Assembly (NCBI RefSeq): GCF_030817595.1
Contig: NZ_JAUSZN010000001.1
Span: 2,178,001-2,242,000 of the forward strand
DNA length: 64,000 nucleotides
Source of the DNA: Neobacillus niacini
GTDB taxonomy: Bacteria; Bacillota; Bacilli; Bacillales; Cytobacillaceae
Direction of reading: 5' to 3'
Under the pieces are notes generated by a model. The model saw only the letters and a program-made list of their open reading frames with translations, was not told the origin of the DNA and did no database searches. Every line of letters begins with the position of its first letter. Positions within the stretch are counted from its first letter, which is position 1. A program made the translations under genes and the position numbers. Shown piece by piece: positions 1-10,028 of the stretch.

Positions 1-343
1 CTTCAAGCTGTGTGACTAATTGTTGGATTGCTTTCTCATACCTTTCCTCTCCGGTACGTTCCCACAGCGAGTATAGATTCTTTCCTTTATTAATATGATC
101 CAAATTATATTCCTCGATTGAATAGCCTCTAATCTTTCCATTTTCTTGGATATATAGATCCATATGCTTCCTCATGACTTGATGATATTTTTCAATGCCG
201 CTCCATTCAGATAGCCAATCAAGTGCCTTTAACGTCATGCCCGCAACATATCCCCAGTGATTAGCCATTTTTGGATGATATCCATTTTCGCATTTAGAAA
301 GAATGGTTTCTGCAATTTTTAATGACCATTGACTCGAATTCAT
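1..343 (-). CDS. GH105/GH88-type unsaturated rhamnogalacturonyl hydrolase, N-terminal part
   Basis: Partial gene; it runs off the left edge. The 114 visible residues begin at an ATG preceded by a GGAGAG ribosome binding site. They have the helical-hairpin pattern of YteR/YesR proteins: a His-Trp-Gly-Tyr segment near residue 38, then a Leu-Asp-His-Ile segment and a Leu-Tyr-Ser-Leu-Trp-Glu segment. YteR-type enzymes remove the unsaturated galacturonyl unit from rhamnogalacturonan disaccharides in the cytoplasm, after polysaccharide lyases have acted outside. It lies 28 bp downstream of a six-hairpin glycosidase gene on the same strand, so it is probably the next gene of the same operon. The catalytic Asp lies beyond the window and cannot be checked. 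Confidence 0.7.
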   Translation of the reverse strand, partial: MNSSQWSLKIAETILSKCENGYHPKMANHWGYVAGMTLKALDWLSEWSGIEKYHQVMRKHMDLYIQENGKIRGYSIEEYNLDHINKGKNLYSLWERTGEERYEKAIQQLVTQLE

Positions 344-371
344 GCTTCACTCTCCTCTACTACTCTATTCT

Positions 372-2426
372 TTACAACAAAGGATGTAATCCTTCCCACT
401 TCACTGACCAACTGCCATCCTGCGGAAACCCTGGACATCGATGATTAGAGCCGTCTTTCCATCCACAAACCATCATCGCAACGGCTGTTAACAACCCTCC
501 ATTACCTGGCAAGTAGGCGGTCAAACCTGGTCTTTGATAATTGTGTCCATTTACTAGATAGGTATTTTTAGTTGCTTCCATCAATAGAAAGTCTACGGCA
601 AGATCTCTTTCCCCCAATCTGGCCGCTGTCATGGCACACATAGGAAAATCCCAGCCCCATGCAGATTCCCAATCCCAAACTTCATTAACTTTATATAACG
701 TATTTCTCATAATCTCCCGATCAACTAAAGTTCCGGGTAATATACCTAAGGCTCCAAGCATAGAGGGATGATCATGATTTTTCTCTGTGAATGTATTCAC
801 ACACTTCTCGTGTGCCAGATAAACGCCTTCTTCATGGTGTGGCTTTGCCAAGGAGACAGCTACCTTTGACCACATAGGGTTCTCCGGGACATGTAATCGT
901 TTTGCCCATTTAATGGCAATTTCCAACCCATGCTTCCAATATTCAAGCTCATATGGAGGGTTTATACTTTCATGAATATAGTGGCATTCCTGAGCAGGTA
1001 TGAGTGGCGGCCCGAGAACATAAGCTTCTTTGTCCTCATCCCAATGTGCGTACGATACCATGAAGTCGGCAGCCTCAAACACAATCGATTGAAAACGATT
1101 GAGAAATTCGTCAGATGGCTGGACTTGATAACACATTTCTGCTAATGCCATTGGGTGTGGCTGCTGCCAAATTAAACCCGGTGCTACCGGAGAAGGACTT
1201 TGCTTGCCATCAATTCCAACCATCTTTGGCCACCTGGCACCATCATATCCCTGTGAGTATGCTAGTTCTTTTGCCTGAGGCAAGATAGTATGATACCATT
1301 CAAGACTATTTTCCAAGAATTCCTTCCGTCCCCATATCGGAAAATGTGCTCCATGCCACCAGTGCATCTCCAAATGGAATTTTCCAAACCAGCTATTATA
1401 CATATAGCCAGTCTCTTGCGGGGGCAATGTGCCACCACTATGAATCGCCGTTAAATATTGGGACAAAACCACTCTTCGCTCCAGCTCCATTGCACGCGGG
1501 TCCGTACTTTCGGAAAAATCAAGGGCTGCTCCCGTCTTCCAAAAAGCTTCCCAGAAAGAACCGCTTGCTTCAAACACCTCTTTTGGCTTTGCAGCAGCAG
1601 GCTCATTCGTGGCAAAAGAAACGGCAAATTCTAAATGATTGGAGCTCCCCTCACCAATTAAGGTGTATTCATGTACACCTGTTTGTTCGACTGAACCATT
1701 GCTCCAGTCCCATCTTACGCAATATTGATCCTGATCCATCTTACGTGTCAATATACCTGCTTTGTCTGAAAGAGGCTGATAATCTGTTTGATGTCTGTAA
1801 TCATTTTCCCAATCCGGATATGTCGCTTTTGCCCAACTATTATGAGTAATATCTGGTGCTGGAAATTGTGTAAACACTTGAAGACGCTTCTCTTCAAGCA
1901 ATGGAGAAGATACTTGAACTGCTACTATATCATCATCTGAATGACAAGCGGTCCTGACCTTGACAGGGACACCGTCTACCATATATTCACTTTCAACAAT
2001 CCCAGTCCATAGATCAAGCTTTTGATGAATGTCTGTAATCTTATCGAATTGTATCACTTGATTATCTCTTGTTAAAAACCGGAACGACACTCTCCCTAAT
2101 TGTAATCTATGAGGATTTTTACGTAACCAGTGGTAAGCTTCATCCTTTCCTTCAGGTTTCATCGGATAATTAACCTGTCGTCCATACGTATCATATTTTT
2201 GAAAAACAATATCCTTTTCCGTATAGAGATTATGACCGCCCGTATAATGCCATCCCCAATTTGATTGCGTCCCAAGCGGGGTCTCATATACTTCTGGAAA
2301 GGTCTGTAACCCCGTAAAATCACAACTGAATCCGAACTCTCTGTTTCCTATAGATAATGGTGATAACGGCTCTATTTCCTTAACTATCGGATGATGACGT
2401 GCTATAATTTGCTTTCTATTTAACAT
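372..2426 (-). CDS. Six-hairpin glycosidase-like protein (exact family not recognised)
   Basis: A 684-residue cytoplasmic protein with no signal peptide. It starts at an ATG behind GGGGAGAG. The N-terminal half looks like a beta-sandwich. The C-terminal half, from about residue 310, looks like an (alpha/alpha)6 barrel of the clan GH-L/GH-M kind, with Trp- and His-rich segments (HWWHGAHF and GYDGARWPKM). That fits an inverting glycosidase or a phosphorylase-related fold. I cannot name the GH family or the substrate. Position between a membrane AraC regulator and a GH105-type gene suggests action on pectin- or rhamnogalacturonan-derived oligosaccharides. The role is inferred from fold and neighbours only. 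Confidence 0.6.
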   Translation of the reverse strand: MLNRKQIIARHHPIVKEIEPLSPLSIGNREFGFSCDFTGLQTFPEVYETPLGTQSNWGWHYTGGHNLYTEKDIVFQKYDTYGRQVNYPMKPEGKDEAYHWLRKNPHRLQLGRVSFRFLTRDNQVIQFDKITDIHQKLDLWTGIVESEYMVDGVPVKVRTACHSDDDIVAVQVSSPLLEEKRLQVFTQFPAPDITHNSWAKATYPDWENDYRHQTDYQPLSDKAGILTRKMDQDQYCVRWDWSNGSVEQTGVHEYTLIGEGSSNHLEFAVSFATNEPAAAKPKEVFEASGSFWEAFWKTGAALDFSESTDPRAMELERRVVLSQYLTAIHSGGTLPPQETGYMYNSWFGKFHLEMHWWHGAHFPIWGRKEFLENSLEWYHTILPQAKELAYSQGYDGARWPKMVGIDGKQSPSPVAPGLIWQQPHPMALAEMCYQVQPSDEFLNRFQSIVFEAADFMVSYAHWDEDKEAYVLGPPLIPAQECHYIHESINPPYELEYWKHGLEIAIKWAKRLHVPENPMWSKVAVSLAKPHHEEGVYLAHEKCVNTFTEKNHDHPSMLGALGILPGTLVDREIMRNTLYKVNEVWDWESAWGWDFPMCAMTAARLGERDLAVDFLLMEATKNTYLVNGHNYQRPGLTAYLPGNGGLLTAVAMMVCGWKDGSNHRCPGFPQDGSWSVKWEGLHPLL

Positions 2427-2477
2427 GCTCTCTCCCCTAAATAATTTTTTACCAATCTATTAGTCCAAAACAACCAA

Positions 2478-4769
2478 TTAAATTACTTCTTTTTTCGCTT
2501 TCAAAATCTCCCTGTATTTACCTGGTGTAATATTGTTGCATTTTCGAAAAGCACGAATAAAACTATTCTCATGCTGGTATCCAACCTTTATAGCAATATC
2601 TGAAACTTTTTCATCTGTATTCACCAATAGTTCTGCAGCACGCTTCATTCTTAAATCGGTAAAATAACCATAAATCGTTTCATTCATTTCTTTCTTAAAA
2701 ATAGAACTTGCCAAGCTGACACTGATTCCAATGGAATCAACAATTTCCGTTATGCCGATGGGTTCATCTATATGAGCGTTCATATAATCAATCATCTTCT
2801 CAATTAGCAGGGATTCTTTACTTGTTGCCATTAAATGATTTTCCTGTATCAGCCCATTGGCTTGTTCAGTAAGGAATTCTGCAATATCTTCAAGATGGAT
2901 GGTGTGCAGCTGCAGAAAGAAATCTCTTCCTTTCCTCATTCCCTTATCCTCATCTTGACCAAAACGAAGAGATTCTTCACCTATCTTCTTGACGATGGAT
3001 AGTGCTCTTTCGGGCTTTAACCGACTTTCTCTAAACTCATCTATTATCTGATTTATTAGGCAACATGTACGTACACTGTCACCTGTTTCAATCGCTTCTG
3101 TCAATTGATCTAGAACTTTACCATTAATCGACGTTTTTCGTGTATCTTGTTGCGTAATTTCCTCAAACTCTAATAAACTTCCATATCCGGAATACAGCCT
3201 GTTCCCAAGTGCTGTATCTGCTTCATGGATAGCCTCTACCAGTTTGCCAAAATCAGATTTCTGACTACTGATTCCGATTGAAATACTAAACTCTAGTAAT
3301 CCTTGAACTGTAGAAAGCGCTTCCCTTAATTTGCTGTCTAACAGTTTTTCATCTGAACTCGGATGAAGGACAATCATCAACCTATCCTTCCCTAGATCAA
3401 TGCACTCGCTATGTGAATATAATTCTAAGGTTTCAGTCAGTATATTAACTAACGCAAATTTTAATAGAGAGTGATCTGAATTTGGGTATTGACAGGACCA
3501 TTTATAAAAATGATCAATAGAAATGATAGCCGCCTTTAACGGTTTATTAAATGACTCTTGGAAATACCCCTGACATTTTTCTCTAATCTCTCTCAGATTT
3601 GTTATATTTTTATGATAGATATCGCTAAAAAACTTAGCGGATGCCTCAGCTCGAACCTTATGTATCATGTTTGACAATTGAGCATGATCATTTAATAGTT
3701 CGCCTGCAAGCGTTTCCAAGTGCAGCAAATCATGGTAGTCGATGTCTCTGTGTCCTATATTAAACAGTGCTTTGATTCTCCGAATTGGTCTAAAGGCAAT
3801 AGAATTAATATAAAAAATCGCAACTCCGCCTAATAACAAAGCGATGATTGAAACTGAAAGAACAACATGACCGACTTTCTTTGATTTTGCTAGTAAACTA
3901 TCTTGAGGTACAAGAGAAACATATTTCCAGCCTGTTAGTGAAGAAGTATTATGGCTGACGAGAAATTGCTGGCCATTATAGGTGATATCTCCCAAATGCT
4001 TTTCATTTAGTTCAGCCACAGCACTTACAACCGCTTTCGTATCGAGCTTGGGACCAGTTTGAGGAGAAGTAGAATAAATCAGTTCATTATTTTGATCAAT
4101 AATAAAGCGTACCGTGCTTAATTTTGCAATATTTGGTGAATTGATTGGTTCAAACAAGTCTTGATACCCAAGATTTATTGCAACGATTCCTTTGAACTTA
4201 CCTTGGATCATTATTTTTCTAAATAGTGTTACCCCTGAACGATCGTATTTTTTACCATCAAAAACAGTTCTCTTTTTGACAATCATCATTTCATCACCGA
4301 ACTCATCAGCTACATCTACCCATTTTGAATCGAAAAATGTGGACTTACGTGAACTAAAACCTTGTGGCATCGATACAAAACTACCATGTTCGATATCATA
4401 GATGTAAATACTATTTATGTAGGATGAACTATTGGAAAGAGTAGATAAAAGCTTATAAATTTCAGTAATATTACTATAGGAATTCTGTACATCGCTCTTC
4501 AAAAACTTATAAACATTTGTGTTTAATGCAACCTCAATTGCAATGTTATTACTTTCACTTATGTGCTTATCAATGAAATCCATACTTACATGCAGCATTT
4601 GTTGCTGCGGCTCATTTAATTCCTCTTGCAGCACTGACTTTGAGCTTTGATAGGATGTAACGCTTACGATAAGAATAATAAAGAAAACAGCAATCGTTAA
4701 AAACAAAATCAGCCTTGTCTCGGTTTTATGAAATGAATATTTAAGCCATTTTTGGAAAGATTGGACCAA
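2478..4769 (-). CDS. Membrane-anchored AraC-family regulator (YtdP/YesS-like)
   Basis: 763 residues. A TTG start follows a strong AAAGGAGG. Transmembrane helices lie near residues 20-40 and 303-325 and bracket an extracytoplasmic sensor region of the Cache kind. A cytoplasmic linker follows, then an AraC/XylS double helix-turn-helix over roughly the last 105 residues (the second helix has the typical Ala-x-x-Val-Gly-Tyr-x-x-x-x-Ser-Phe pattern). The size and layout match B. subtilis YtdP and YesS, which sit in rhamnogalacturonan loci. It probably senses an extracellular oligosaccharide, or the loaded binding protein, and activates the neighbouring ABC transporter and hydrolase genes. It follows the GH105 gene after about 60 bp. 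Confidence 0.85.
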   Translation of the reverse strand: MVQSFQKWLKYSFHKTETRLILFLTIAVFFIILIVSVTSYQSSKSVLQEELNEPQQQMLHVSMDFIDKHISESNNIAIEVALNTNVYKFLKSDVQNSYSNITEIYKLLSTLSNSSSYINSIYIYDIEHGSFVSMPQGFSSRKSTFFDSKWVDVADEFGDEMMIVKKRTVFDGKKYDRSGVTLFRKIMIQGKFKGIVAINLGYQDLFEPINSPNIAKLSTVRFIIDQNNELIYSTSPQTGPKLDTKAVVSAVAELNEKHLGDITYNGQQFLVSHNTSSLTGWKYVSLVPQDSLLAKSKKVGHVVLSVSIIALLLGGVAIFYINSIAFRPIRRIKALFNIGHRDIDYHDLLHLETLAGELLNDHAQLSNMIHKVRAEASAKFFSDIYHKNITNLREIREKCQGYFQESFNKPLKAAIISIDHFYKWSCQYPNSDHSLLKFALVNILTETLELYSHSECIDLGKDRLMIVLHPSSDEKLLDSKLREALSTVQGLLEFSISIGISSQKSDFGKLVEAIHEADTALGNRLYSGYGSLLEFEEITQQDTRKTSINGKVLDQLTEAIETGDSVRTCCLINQIIDEFRESRLKPERALSIVKKIGEESLRFGQDEDKGMRKGRDFFLQLHTIHLEDIAEFLTEQANGLIQENHLMATSKESLLIEKMIDYMNAHIDEPIGITEIVDSIGISVSLASSIFKKEMNETIYGYFTDLRMKRAAELLVNTDEKVSDIAIKVGYQHENSFIRAFRKCNNITPGKYREILKAKKEVI

Positions 4770-4828
4770 TTCGTTTCAACCTCCTTTATCGGCATTATAC
4801 TACATATTCATTTACAGTTGGGGAAGGT

Positions 4829-6997
4829 TTATCCTATATTTACATTTTCTACAAGTTTTACTTGGCTTTTAAGCATTCTCATTGTTTCAGTTCCAGCCAA
4901 TAGAACAATACCGATTCCATGTGTATCATTCAATTTCCATGGAAGCTCATGCTTATAATAGGAATTGCTAAACGAATAACTTGATCCTTGACATACACCA
5001 TAAACATTCCCCTGTTTATCAATAGCCCTTTCAGTTAACCCCTTCCACCCTGACATGATAGCCTGGATATAGGGTTCTTTGTCATCGATCCAACCGAACC
5101 GAACTCCATTAGCAAAAGCATAGATAAACATGGACGTACAGGAGGATTCTTCGTAAGACTCAGGGTCCGTTAGTACTTGGTGCCAAAGTCCATGGCTTCC
5201 TTGAACCTTCAAACAACCTTCAGCAAATTGGCGATAAAATGTCAATATTTCTGGGTAATGCTCATGATGGTCAGGGAGTACTTTCAATAATTCCGTTAAT
5301 GAAAATAATACCCAGCCATTGCCTCGGCCCCATGTTGTTAAAGTAGGCTTTTTTTCTTTCACATGATACACATGTGACATAAGTTGGTTTTCTTCTATAT
5401 AAAGATAGTTCTTATAGAGCAAAAGCTGTCTAACTGCCTCATCTACATAGCTGCCATCTTTAGTGAGTTCAGCGTAACCCAACAAAAACGGAACACTCAT
5501 GTACATATCATCACACCACATTGTATTGTCCATCTTTCGAGAGACACCAATCTGACGATATAATGCTCCATCTGCTAAACGGCTCTGCTGATTCATGATA
5601 TAATCAGCTATTGTTTCTGCGATTTTCCCGGCTCCCTTTAAAGGGCGTTGTTTATTTGCTAAGATCATCAGGGCGCCAAAGGAACCACAATCATCAAGAC
5701 TATCAATATCAGAAAGTTGATTATTTATACCCGCTGCGCCATATTGTTTTTGATCCCATTTGGAGTATTCATATCTCGATGTGGCAAATTCAATATGATT
5801 TAATACGTAATCAATCACTTCAGATTTGGACAATTCTTTTGCTACTTCCAATAACCCATAGAGCGTGACTCCTAAAGGATAATTCCATTTTCCAAATAGC
5901 GGGTTTTCAAGAAAAGCTCTCACATTGTCTCCGTTCTCCGAGCACCAAAAAAAGGTGTCACGATCTTTATTAACGGCAACGGTATCCATTGACATATAGT
6001 CAGAGATCTTTATCGTTTCATCTTTTGGAAATGGCCCTAAAAAAAGCCATGGACTTGATATCCCTTTTACATCATACGGTATCTGTAATTCTGCTTGATT
6101 AGAAATAAGCTCTAATAAAAATCCCCAGTTATGGTTTCCGCACTCACTTTCTACAACTACATCATGTAATCCAATCGGTACAGTTACACTAATGTCAATT
6201 TCACCTTGCTCTTCATTCTGAAATAACTTTTGACCATTAACGTAGAGCTTGAGGGGACCGTATGTTTTCCCTTTAAGGATAAGAGGTTCTAAGGAGCAAC
6301 ATTCTATCTTTGTCCATGCATAAGCGGAATACCCTGTTTTCAACCCATAAATGTTTGCAAGCTGGCCTTCATTTTCAAGTAATCGTGTTTTTTTCGGAAA
6401 CCAATTACAGCCTGTTGAGGATTCCTTGCATGATAAGGATGGGACTGAATCCAGCGTTTCCTCCATTGGTTTAGTATAGATCCAGCCTTCCTCCCCATCC
6501 CGGTCAAGAGAAGGGGAGAAAAAATGATAGGGATAATTTTTACGGTTCCCTGTACCAAAAACCGCTCCACATCCATGTAATCCTTTTTCAATTTCAAGAA
6601 CAAAATGATTCCAGCCCTTAACGAGATCTAATGAAAGTCTAATATCAGTTGATTCTTCTTCATGAGTAGACCCAAACCTTTTGACACCATTATGATACAA
6701 GCGAACTGGCCCTAAGCATGTGAGAAGAAAAGGAAAGGTATGATCCTCTTCTGCCCACAACTTCGCCCAAGCATATACTTTTTGTCCAGGCTGAATTTCC
6801 GGGAACATCTCTAATACAGGAAATACATATCGATGATGTTGATCCTTCTTAATCGAATTCTTTCTTGTTACCCGATATGCAGGGGGTCTGGAAGGATTTG
6901 TTCCAATATAGCGCTGAGCGACTGTCAAAAGGATATCTTCAATACTATGCGAATGTGACATGCTTACTTCTTTGGAGAAATAATGAAACGGTTTCAA
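4829..6997 (-). CDS. GH88/GH105 unsaturated uronyl hydrolase with N-terminal accessory domain
   Basis: 722 residues in two parts. Residues 1-360 are an unusual N-terminal extension that looks like two beta-rich modules. Residues 370-720 are a GH88/GH105 (alpha/alpha)6 catalytic domain. Visible signatures are a Leu-Asp-Asp-Cys-Gly segment, the Met-Trp-Cys-Asp-Asp-Met-Tyr stretch that usually holds the catalytic Asp, and WGRGNGW. The family hydrates the double bond of unsaturated uronic acids left by lyases. Ordinary YteR-type enzymes are about 370 residues, so this one is twice the usual size. The TTG start overlaps the stop of the upstream oxidoreductase; an ATG at 6961 is an alternative. No signal peptide, so the substrate is probably an imported oligosaccharide. 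Confidence 0.8.
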   Translation of the reverse strand: MKPFHYFSKEVSMSHSHSIEDILLTVAQRYIGTNPSRPPAYRVTRKNSIKKDQHHRYVFPVLEMFPEIQPGQKVYAWAKLWAEEDHTFPFLLTCLGPVRLYHNGVKRFGSTHEEESTDIRLSLDLVKGWNHFVLEIEKGLHGCGAVFGTGNRKNYPYHFFSPSLDRDGEEGWIYTKPMEETLDSVPSLSCKESSTGCNWFPKKTRLLENEGQLANIYGLKTGYSAYAWTKIECCSLEPLILKGKTYGPLKLYVNGQKLFQNEEQGEIDISVTVPIGLHDVVVESECGNHNWGFLLELISNQAELQIPYDVKGISSPWLFLGPFPKDETIKISDYMSMDTVAVNKDRDTFFWCSENGDNVRAFLENPLFGKWNYPLGVTLYGLLEVAKELSKSEVIDYVLNHIEFATSRYEYSKWDQKQYGAAGINNQLSDIDSLDDCGSFGALMILANKQRPLKGAGKIAETIADYIMNQQSRLADGALYRQIGVSRKMDNTMWCDDMYMSVPFLLGYAELTKDGSYVDEAVRQLLLYKNYLYIEENQLMSHVYHVKEKKPTLTTWGRGNGWVLFSLTELLKVLPDHHEHYPEILTFYRQFAEGCLKVQGSHGLWHQVLTDPESYEESSCTSMFIYAFANGVRFGWIDDKEPYIQAIMSGWKGLTERAIDKQGNVYGVCQGSSYSFSNSYYKHELPWKLNDTHGIGIVLLAGTETMRMLKSQVKLVENVNIG

Positions 6998-8313
6998 AAT
7001 AATTCCTCGCCTCCACTTGAAGCGTACTCTTTTTGGTTAAGGACTTCGTCAATCGTAATGGGACGATGTTCTTTCACTGATTTCCAAACCGCTTCACCTG
7101 TTGCAACAGAATAGGCACCATCAATGGCACCAGACAATATTTTGTACGGTCTGCGATGATCTTCTCCTAAAAAGAGATCTTCTAACAGCAGGGGATCCCC
7201 TCCCCCATGTCCTCCTTCACGATGGACAACATGAATGGTTTCCTTAGAACCGAATAAAGGGAAATAATCAATCGTTTGTATCGGTGTAGGAAAAGGAATC
7301 CGACCTTTTGCATGGTACTCAACCGTTTCCAACCTGCCTTTTGTTCCGTTGATCGCAAGACGGTATCCTTCATATGGAAGGGAGAAGTTAACCGAGTAAC
7401 TAAGTAGTGCGCCTCCATTGTACTTGACGGTTGCTGAGTAGGTGTCCTCGATATTGATTTCTGAATCAAATATACATTGATCCGGCCGATAATCGGTATA
7501 AGGGTATTTATTCCCTTCAGTTACTAGGGAACCAAGGTGATCATCCGGTACTTGAAGCTGTTCCTTCCTTGAGTTCCATCTTGAGTAATAGGCACAGTCC
7601 TCTGTAAAGTTGCATGTTTCGCAATGTCTGCCGTCCTCTTTTTTAGGATTTAATTCACCATTTTGCCCATAATAGTTAAGCGCTCCATATGCAAAAACTT
7701 CAACAGGTTTTTGATCAATCCACCAATTAACCAAATCAAAATGGTGTGTGCTCTTATGAATCGATAATCCACCAGAGAGTTCTCTTAATCTGTTCCACCT
7801 TTTGAAATAACTTGATCCATGATGAGTATCAATATACCAATTCAAGTCAATTGAAGTTACTCTACCAATCTTCCCATCCTTAATGATTTCTTTGATTTTG
7901 GTATGTATAGGTGAATATCTGTAATTAAAGGTGACCGTAACCTTCCCTTTGCTGGCTCGCTCAGCATCTAACACTCTTCTACAATCTTCGCCTGTTGTAA
8001 CCATTGGCTTTTCTGTAATAACATCTAAGTTTCGTTTTAAGGCGGCGATGATATACTTTGCATGGCTATCATCACGTCCAGCAACAATAATTACATCTGG
8101 TTTCGTTTCATCAACCATACGATCAAAGTCTGTTTCTCCATAAGTTTTTATAAAAGAATTATCTGGAAATCTCGTTTGAAATAGTTCAAACCGTTTCGTG
8201 TCACGATCTAATAACCCGACAATTTTACAAGTTTGAGAAAAGGTAGTCGTAATCGGCTTAACAAACATACCTAAGGCTCTCCCGCTTACACCGCAAATCG
8301 CATATCGTTTCAT
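6994..8313 (-). CDS. Gfo/Idh/MocA-family oxidoreductase (YteT-like)
   Basis: 439 residues from the ATG at 8313, which has AAAGGG nine bases upstream; a TTG six codons earlier is less likely. The N-terminus is a Rossmann fold for NAD(P). The family signature Glu-Lys-Pro (TEKPM) follows near residue 90, then a C-terminal alpha/beta domain. A Cys-x2-Cys-x5-Cys cluster (HCETCNFTEDC) is unusual and may bind a metal. The family oxidises or reduces sugars and their acids. B. subtilis yteT occupies an equivalent place in its rhamnogalacturonan operon. The gene overlaps the GH105 start, so the two are translationally coupled. The substrate is unknown. Confidence 0.8.
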   Translation of the reverse strand: MKRYAICGVSGRALGMFVKPITTTFSQTCKIVGLLDRDTKRFELFQTRFPDNSFIKTYGETDFDRMVDETKPDVIIVAGRDDSHAKYIIAALKRNLDVITEKPMVTTGEDCRRVLDAERASKGKVTVTFNYRYSPIHTKIKEIIKDGKIGRVTSIDLNWYIDTHHGSSYFKRWNRLRELSGGLSIHKSTHHFDLVNWWIDQKPVEVFAYGALNYYGQNGELNPKKEDGRHCETCNFTEDCAYYSRWNSRKEQLQVPDDHLGSLVTEGNKYPYTDYRPDQCIFDSEINIEDTYSATVKYNGGALLSYSVNFSLPYEGYRLAINGTKGRLETVEYHAKGRIPFPTPIQTIDYFPLFGSKETIHVVHREGGHGGGDPLLLEDLFLGEDHRRPYKILSGAIDGAYSVATGEAVWKSVKEHRPITIDEVLNQKEYASSGGEELF

Positions 8314-8359
8314 CCATTTCAACCCTTTCAAGAAATTTTCGTTTTCATACTATTTAAAC

Positions 8360-8397
8360 AAGTGTTGCTCAAAAGTCACTTTTTTTGAGCAACACTT
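8360..8397 (-). terminator. Intercistronic hairpin after the binding-protein gene
   Basis: A 15-bp inverted repeat (AAGTGTTGCTCAAAA and its complement) sits between the binding-protein stop and the oxidoreductase start. On the minus strand no strong T-run follows. It is better read as a partial terminator or a 3'-end-protecting hairpin, which would raise binding-protein mRNA relative to the downstream enzymes. That differential expression is inferred. Confidence 0.6.
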
Positions 8398-8417
8398 CTG
8401 TAAAACTTATTAACTTG

Positions 8418-9962
8418 TTATTGCTTGTTTACTTCCTCATACCATTCCTGTACTCTCTTAGTAACTTCTTCCCCGCCTGATTTGTTCCATCTATCTACAA
8501 ATTCATCGAACTTTTCGATCGGCCATTCACCAATAACGATTTTTGTTAAATATTCTTGGAATAATTTATGGGATTGAATATCCGGGAATCCTTCGTAAAC
8601 GGTAGAGGGTAATCCATCTCCGGCAATTCTCCGCGCATCCGCAGTACTCACCTCAAAGATATCTTTTACCATTTGTTTTTGATATTCTTCCATTGTTTGT
8701 TCAATACGAATATCCATGTCCTCTTTCGTGATTAAATTTTTCATACCTAATGCGATAGGTGTTTCATCCGTTGGAGGAAGCAATACCTTTTTGCCATTCT
8801 CGACTTTATGTTGTGCTCCCTCCATTCCAAACATGTTAAATTCATCATTTGCTGGATCATAGAAGAAGTCTAATAGTTTTAAAGCAGCTGCAGCTTTTTC
8901 CTCAGATGCGGCTGGGATCACCCATTCTGGGTCTCCAATACCTTTTTGAGTGATATACCCATCAAACCCGTCAGCTTTTGGAAGCGGCATTCCCGCAACA
9001 TAGGCATCTGGCGCTCCCTCAAGCATTGCATTGTGGCGATCACGTAAGTTTGCAGGCAAATGATACCAGCTTCCTACCAAGTTCGTATTAATCTTCGCTG
9101 TCCAAACTTCACCTTTATTTAAGAATGTTTCATTGTCTAATAGTTTTTCTTCATATAATTCACGAATAAAAGAGATCGCTGCTTTCATATTTTTTGAGGT
9201 ACCTGCATATTCAATTTCACCTTCATATATATCCCATTCAGGCACACCTTCCCACATGGCAACACCATAAATGGCAAAGAGGTGATCCATCCATTTTCCA
9301 AATTCCCTTCCTGTTGTAGGTAATTCATCTTGCTTCCCATTTCCATTTGGATCTTTATCACGAAATGCGATTAATAGCTCTTTATATTCTTCTACTGTTT
9401 TCGGCATTTCCATCCCGACTGCATCAAGCCAATCTTGACGAATTAATGCTGCCCGTTCTGTAACAAGATTGACCTTTGGCACATAATAAATTTTTCCATC
9501 AGGAGTCGCCGAACGCACGACATCCCATGCTTCCTTCGGAATTCTCTTCCATACATGTGGTGCATACTTTGGAAGGAGATCATCCAAAGCCAGTGCTGCC
9601 CCTTGACTAATTAAGGTTTGTTCAAAACCGCCTATCGGACGGAAAATATCAGGATAATCCTCTGAGGCAAACATCAAGTTTAAGTTTTCAACTGGATCAG
9701 ATCCGGCAGGAGTAGAAATCAATTCGTATTGAACACCGGTTTCCTCCAATACCTTTTGAACATGTGGATCATCAGGACCCGGAAGTGTTCCTTTTGCTAA
9801 ATGACTCTTATAAACTCTTACTTTCGTAACTTTCTCTGATGAAGAATCGTCAGAAGACGAGCCATCTACTTCCTTCTTACTGGTACAGCCGGCAAGCGTA
9901 CCAAGGACAAGCATCAGTGCAAATATCATTACTAATAATGACTTTTTCTTACTCTTAACCAT
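8418..9962 (-). CDS. Oligosaccharide ABC transporter substrate-binding lipoprotein (LplA/YtcQ-like)
   Basis: 514 residues. A lysine-rich n-region and hydrophobic core lead to the lipobox LAGC, with the lipidated Cys at residue 26. A Ser/Asp-rich linker and a large solute-binding fold of family 1 follow. An insert of the form DPNGNGKQDELPT resembles the calcium-binding loop seen in LplA/YtcQ-type proteins. Length (about 500 residues) matches that group. It should capture pectin-derived oligosaccharides at the outer face of the membrane and deliver them to the two permeases encoded just upstream. No ATPase gene is present; B. subtilis systems of this type use the shared ATPase MsmX. Confidence 0.88.
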   Translation of the reverse strand: MVKSKKKSLLVMIFALMLVLGTLAGCTSKKEVDGSSSDDSSSEKVTKVRVYKSHLAKGTLPGPDDPHVQKVLEETGVQYELISTPAGSDPVENLNLMFASEDYPDIFRPIGGFEQTLISQGAALALDDLLPKYAPHVWKRIPKEAWDVVRSATPDGKIYYVPKVNLVTERAALIRQDWLDAVGMEMPKTVEEYKELLIAFRDKDPNGNGKQDELPTTGREFGKWMDHLFAIYGVAMWEGVPEWDIYEGEIEYAGTSKNMKAAISFIRELYEEKLLDNETFLNKGEVWTAKINTNLVGSWYHLPANLRDRHNAMLEGAPDAYVAGMPLPKADGFDGYITQKGIGDPEWVIPAASEEKAAAALKLLDFFYDPANDEFNMFGMEGAQHKVENGKKVLLPPTDETPIALGMKNLITKEDMDIRIEQTMEEYQKQMVKDIFEVSTADARRIAGDGLPSTVYEGFPDIQSHKLFQEYLTKIVIGEWPIEKFDEFVDRWNKSGGEEVTKRVQEWYEEVNKQ

Positions 9963-10028
9963 TCCATATCCCCCTTTATTTTAAAAAATCATTTTTTTAT
10001 GATAAAACCTATAGACGGTTATATCTTC

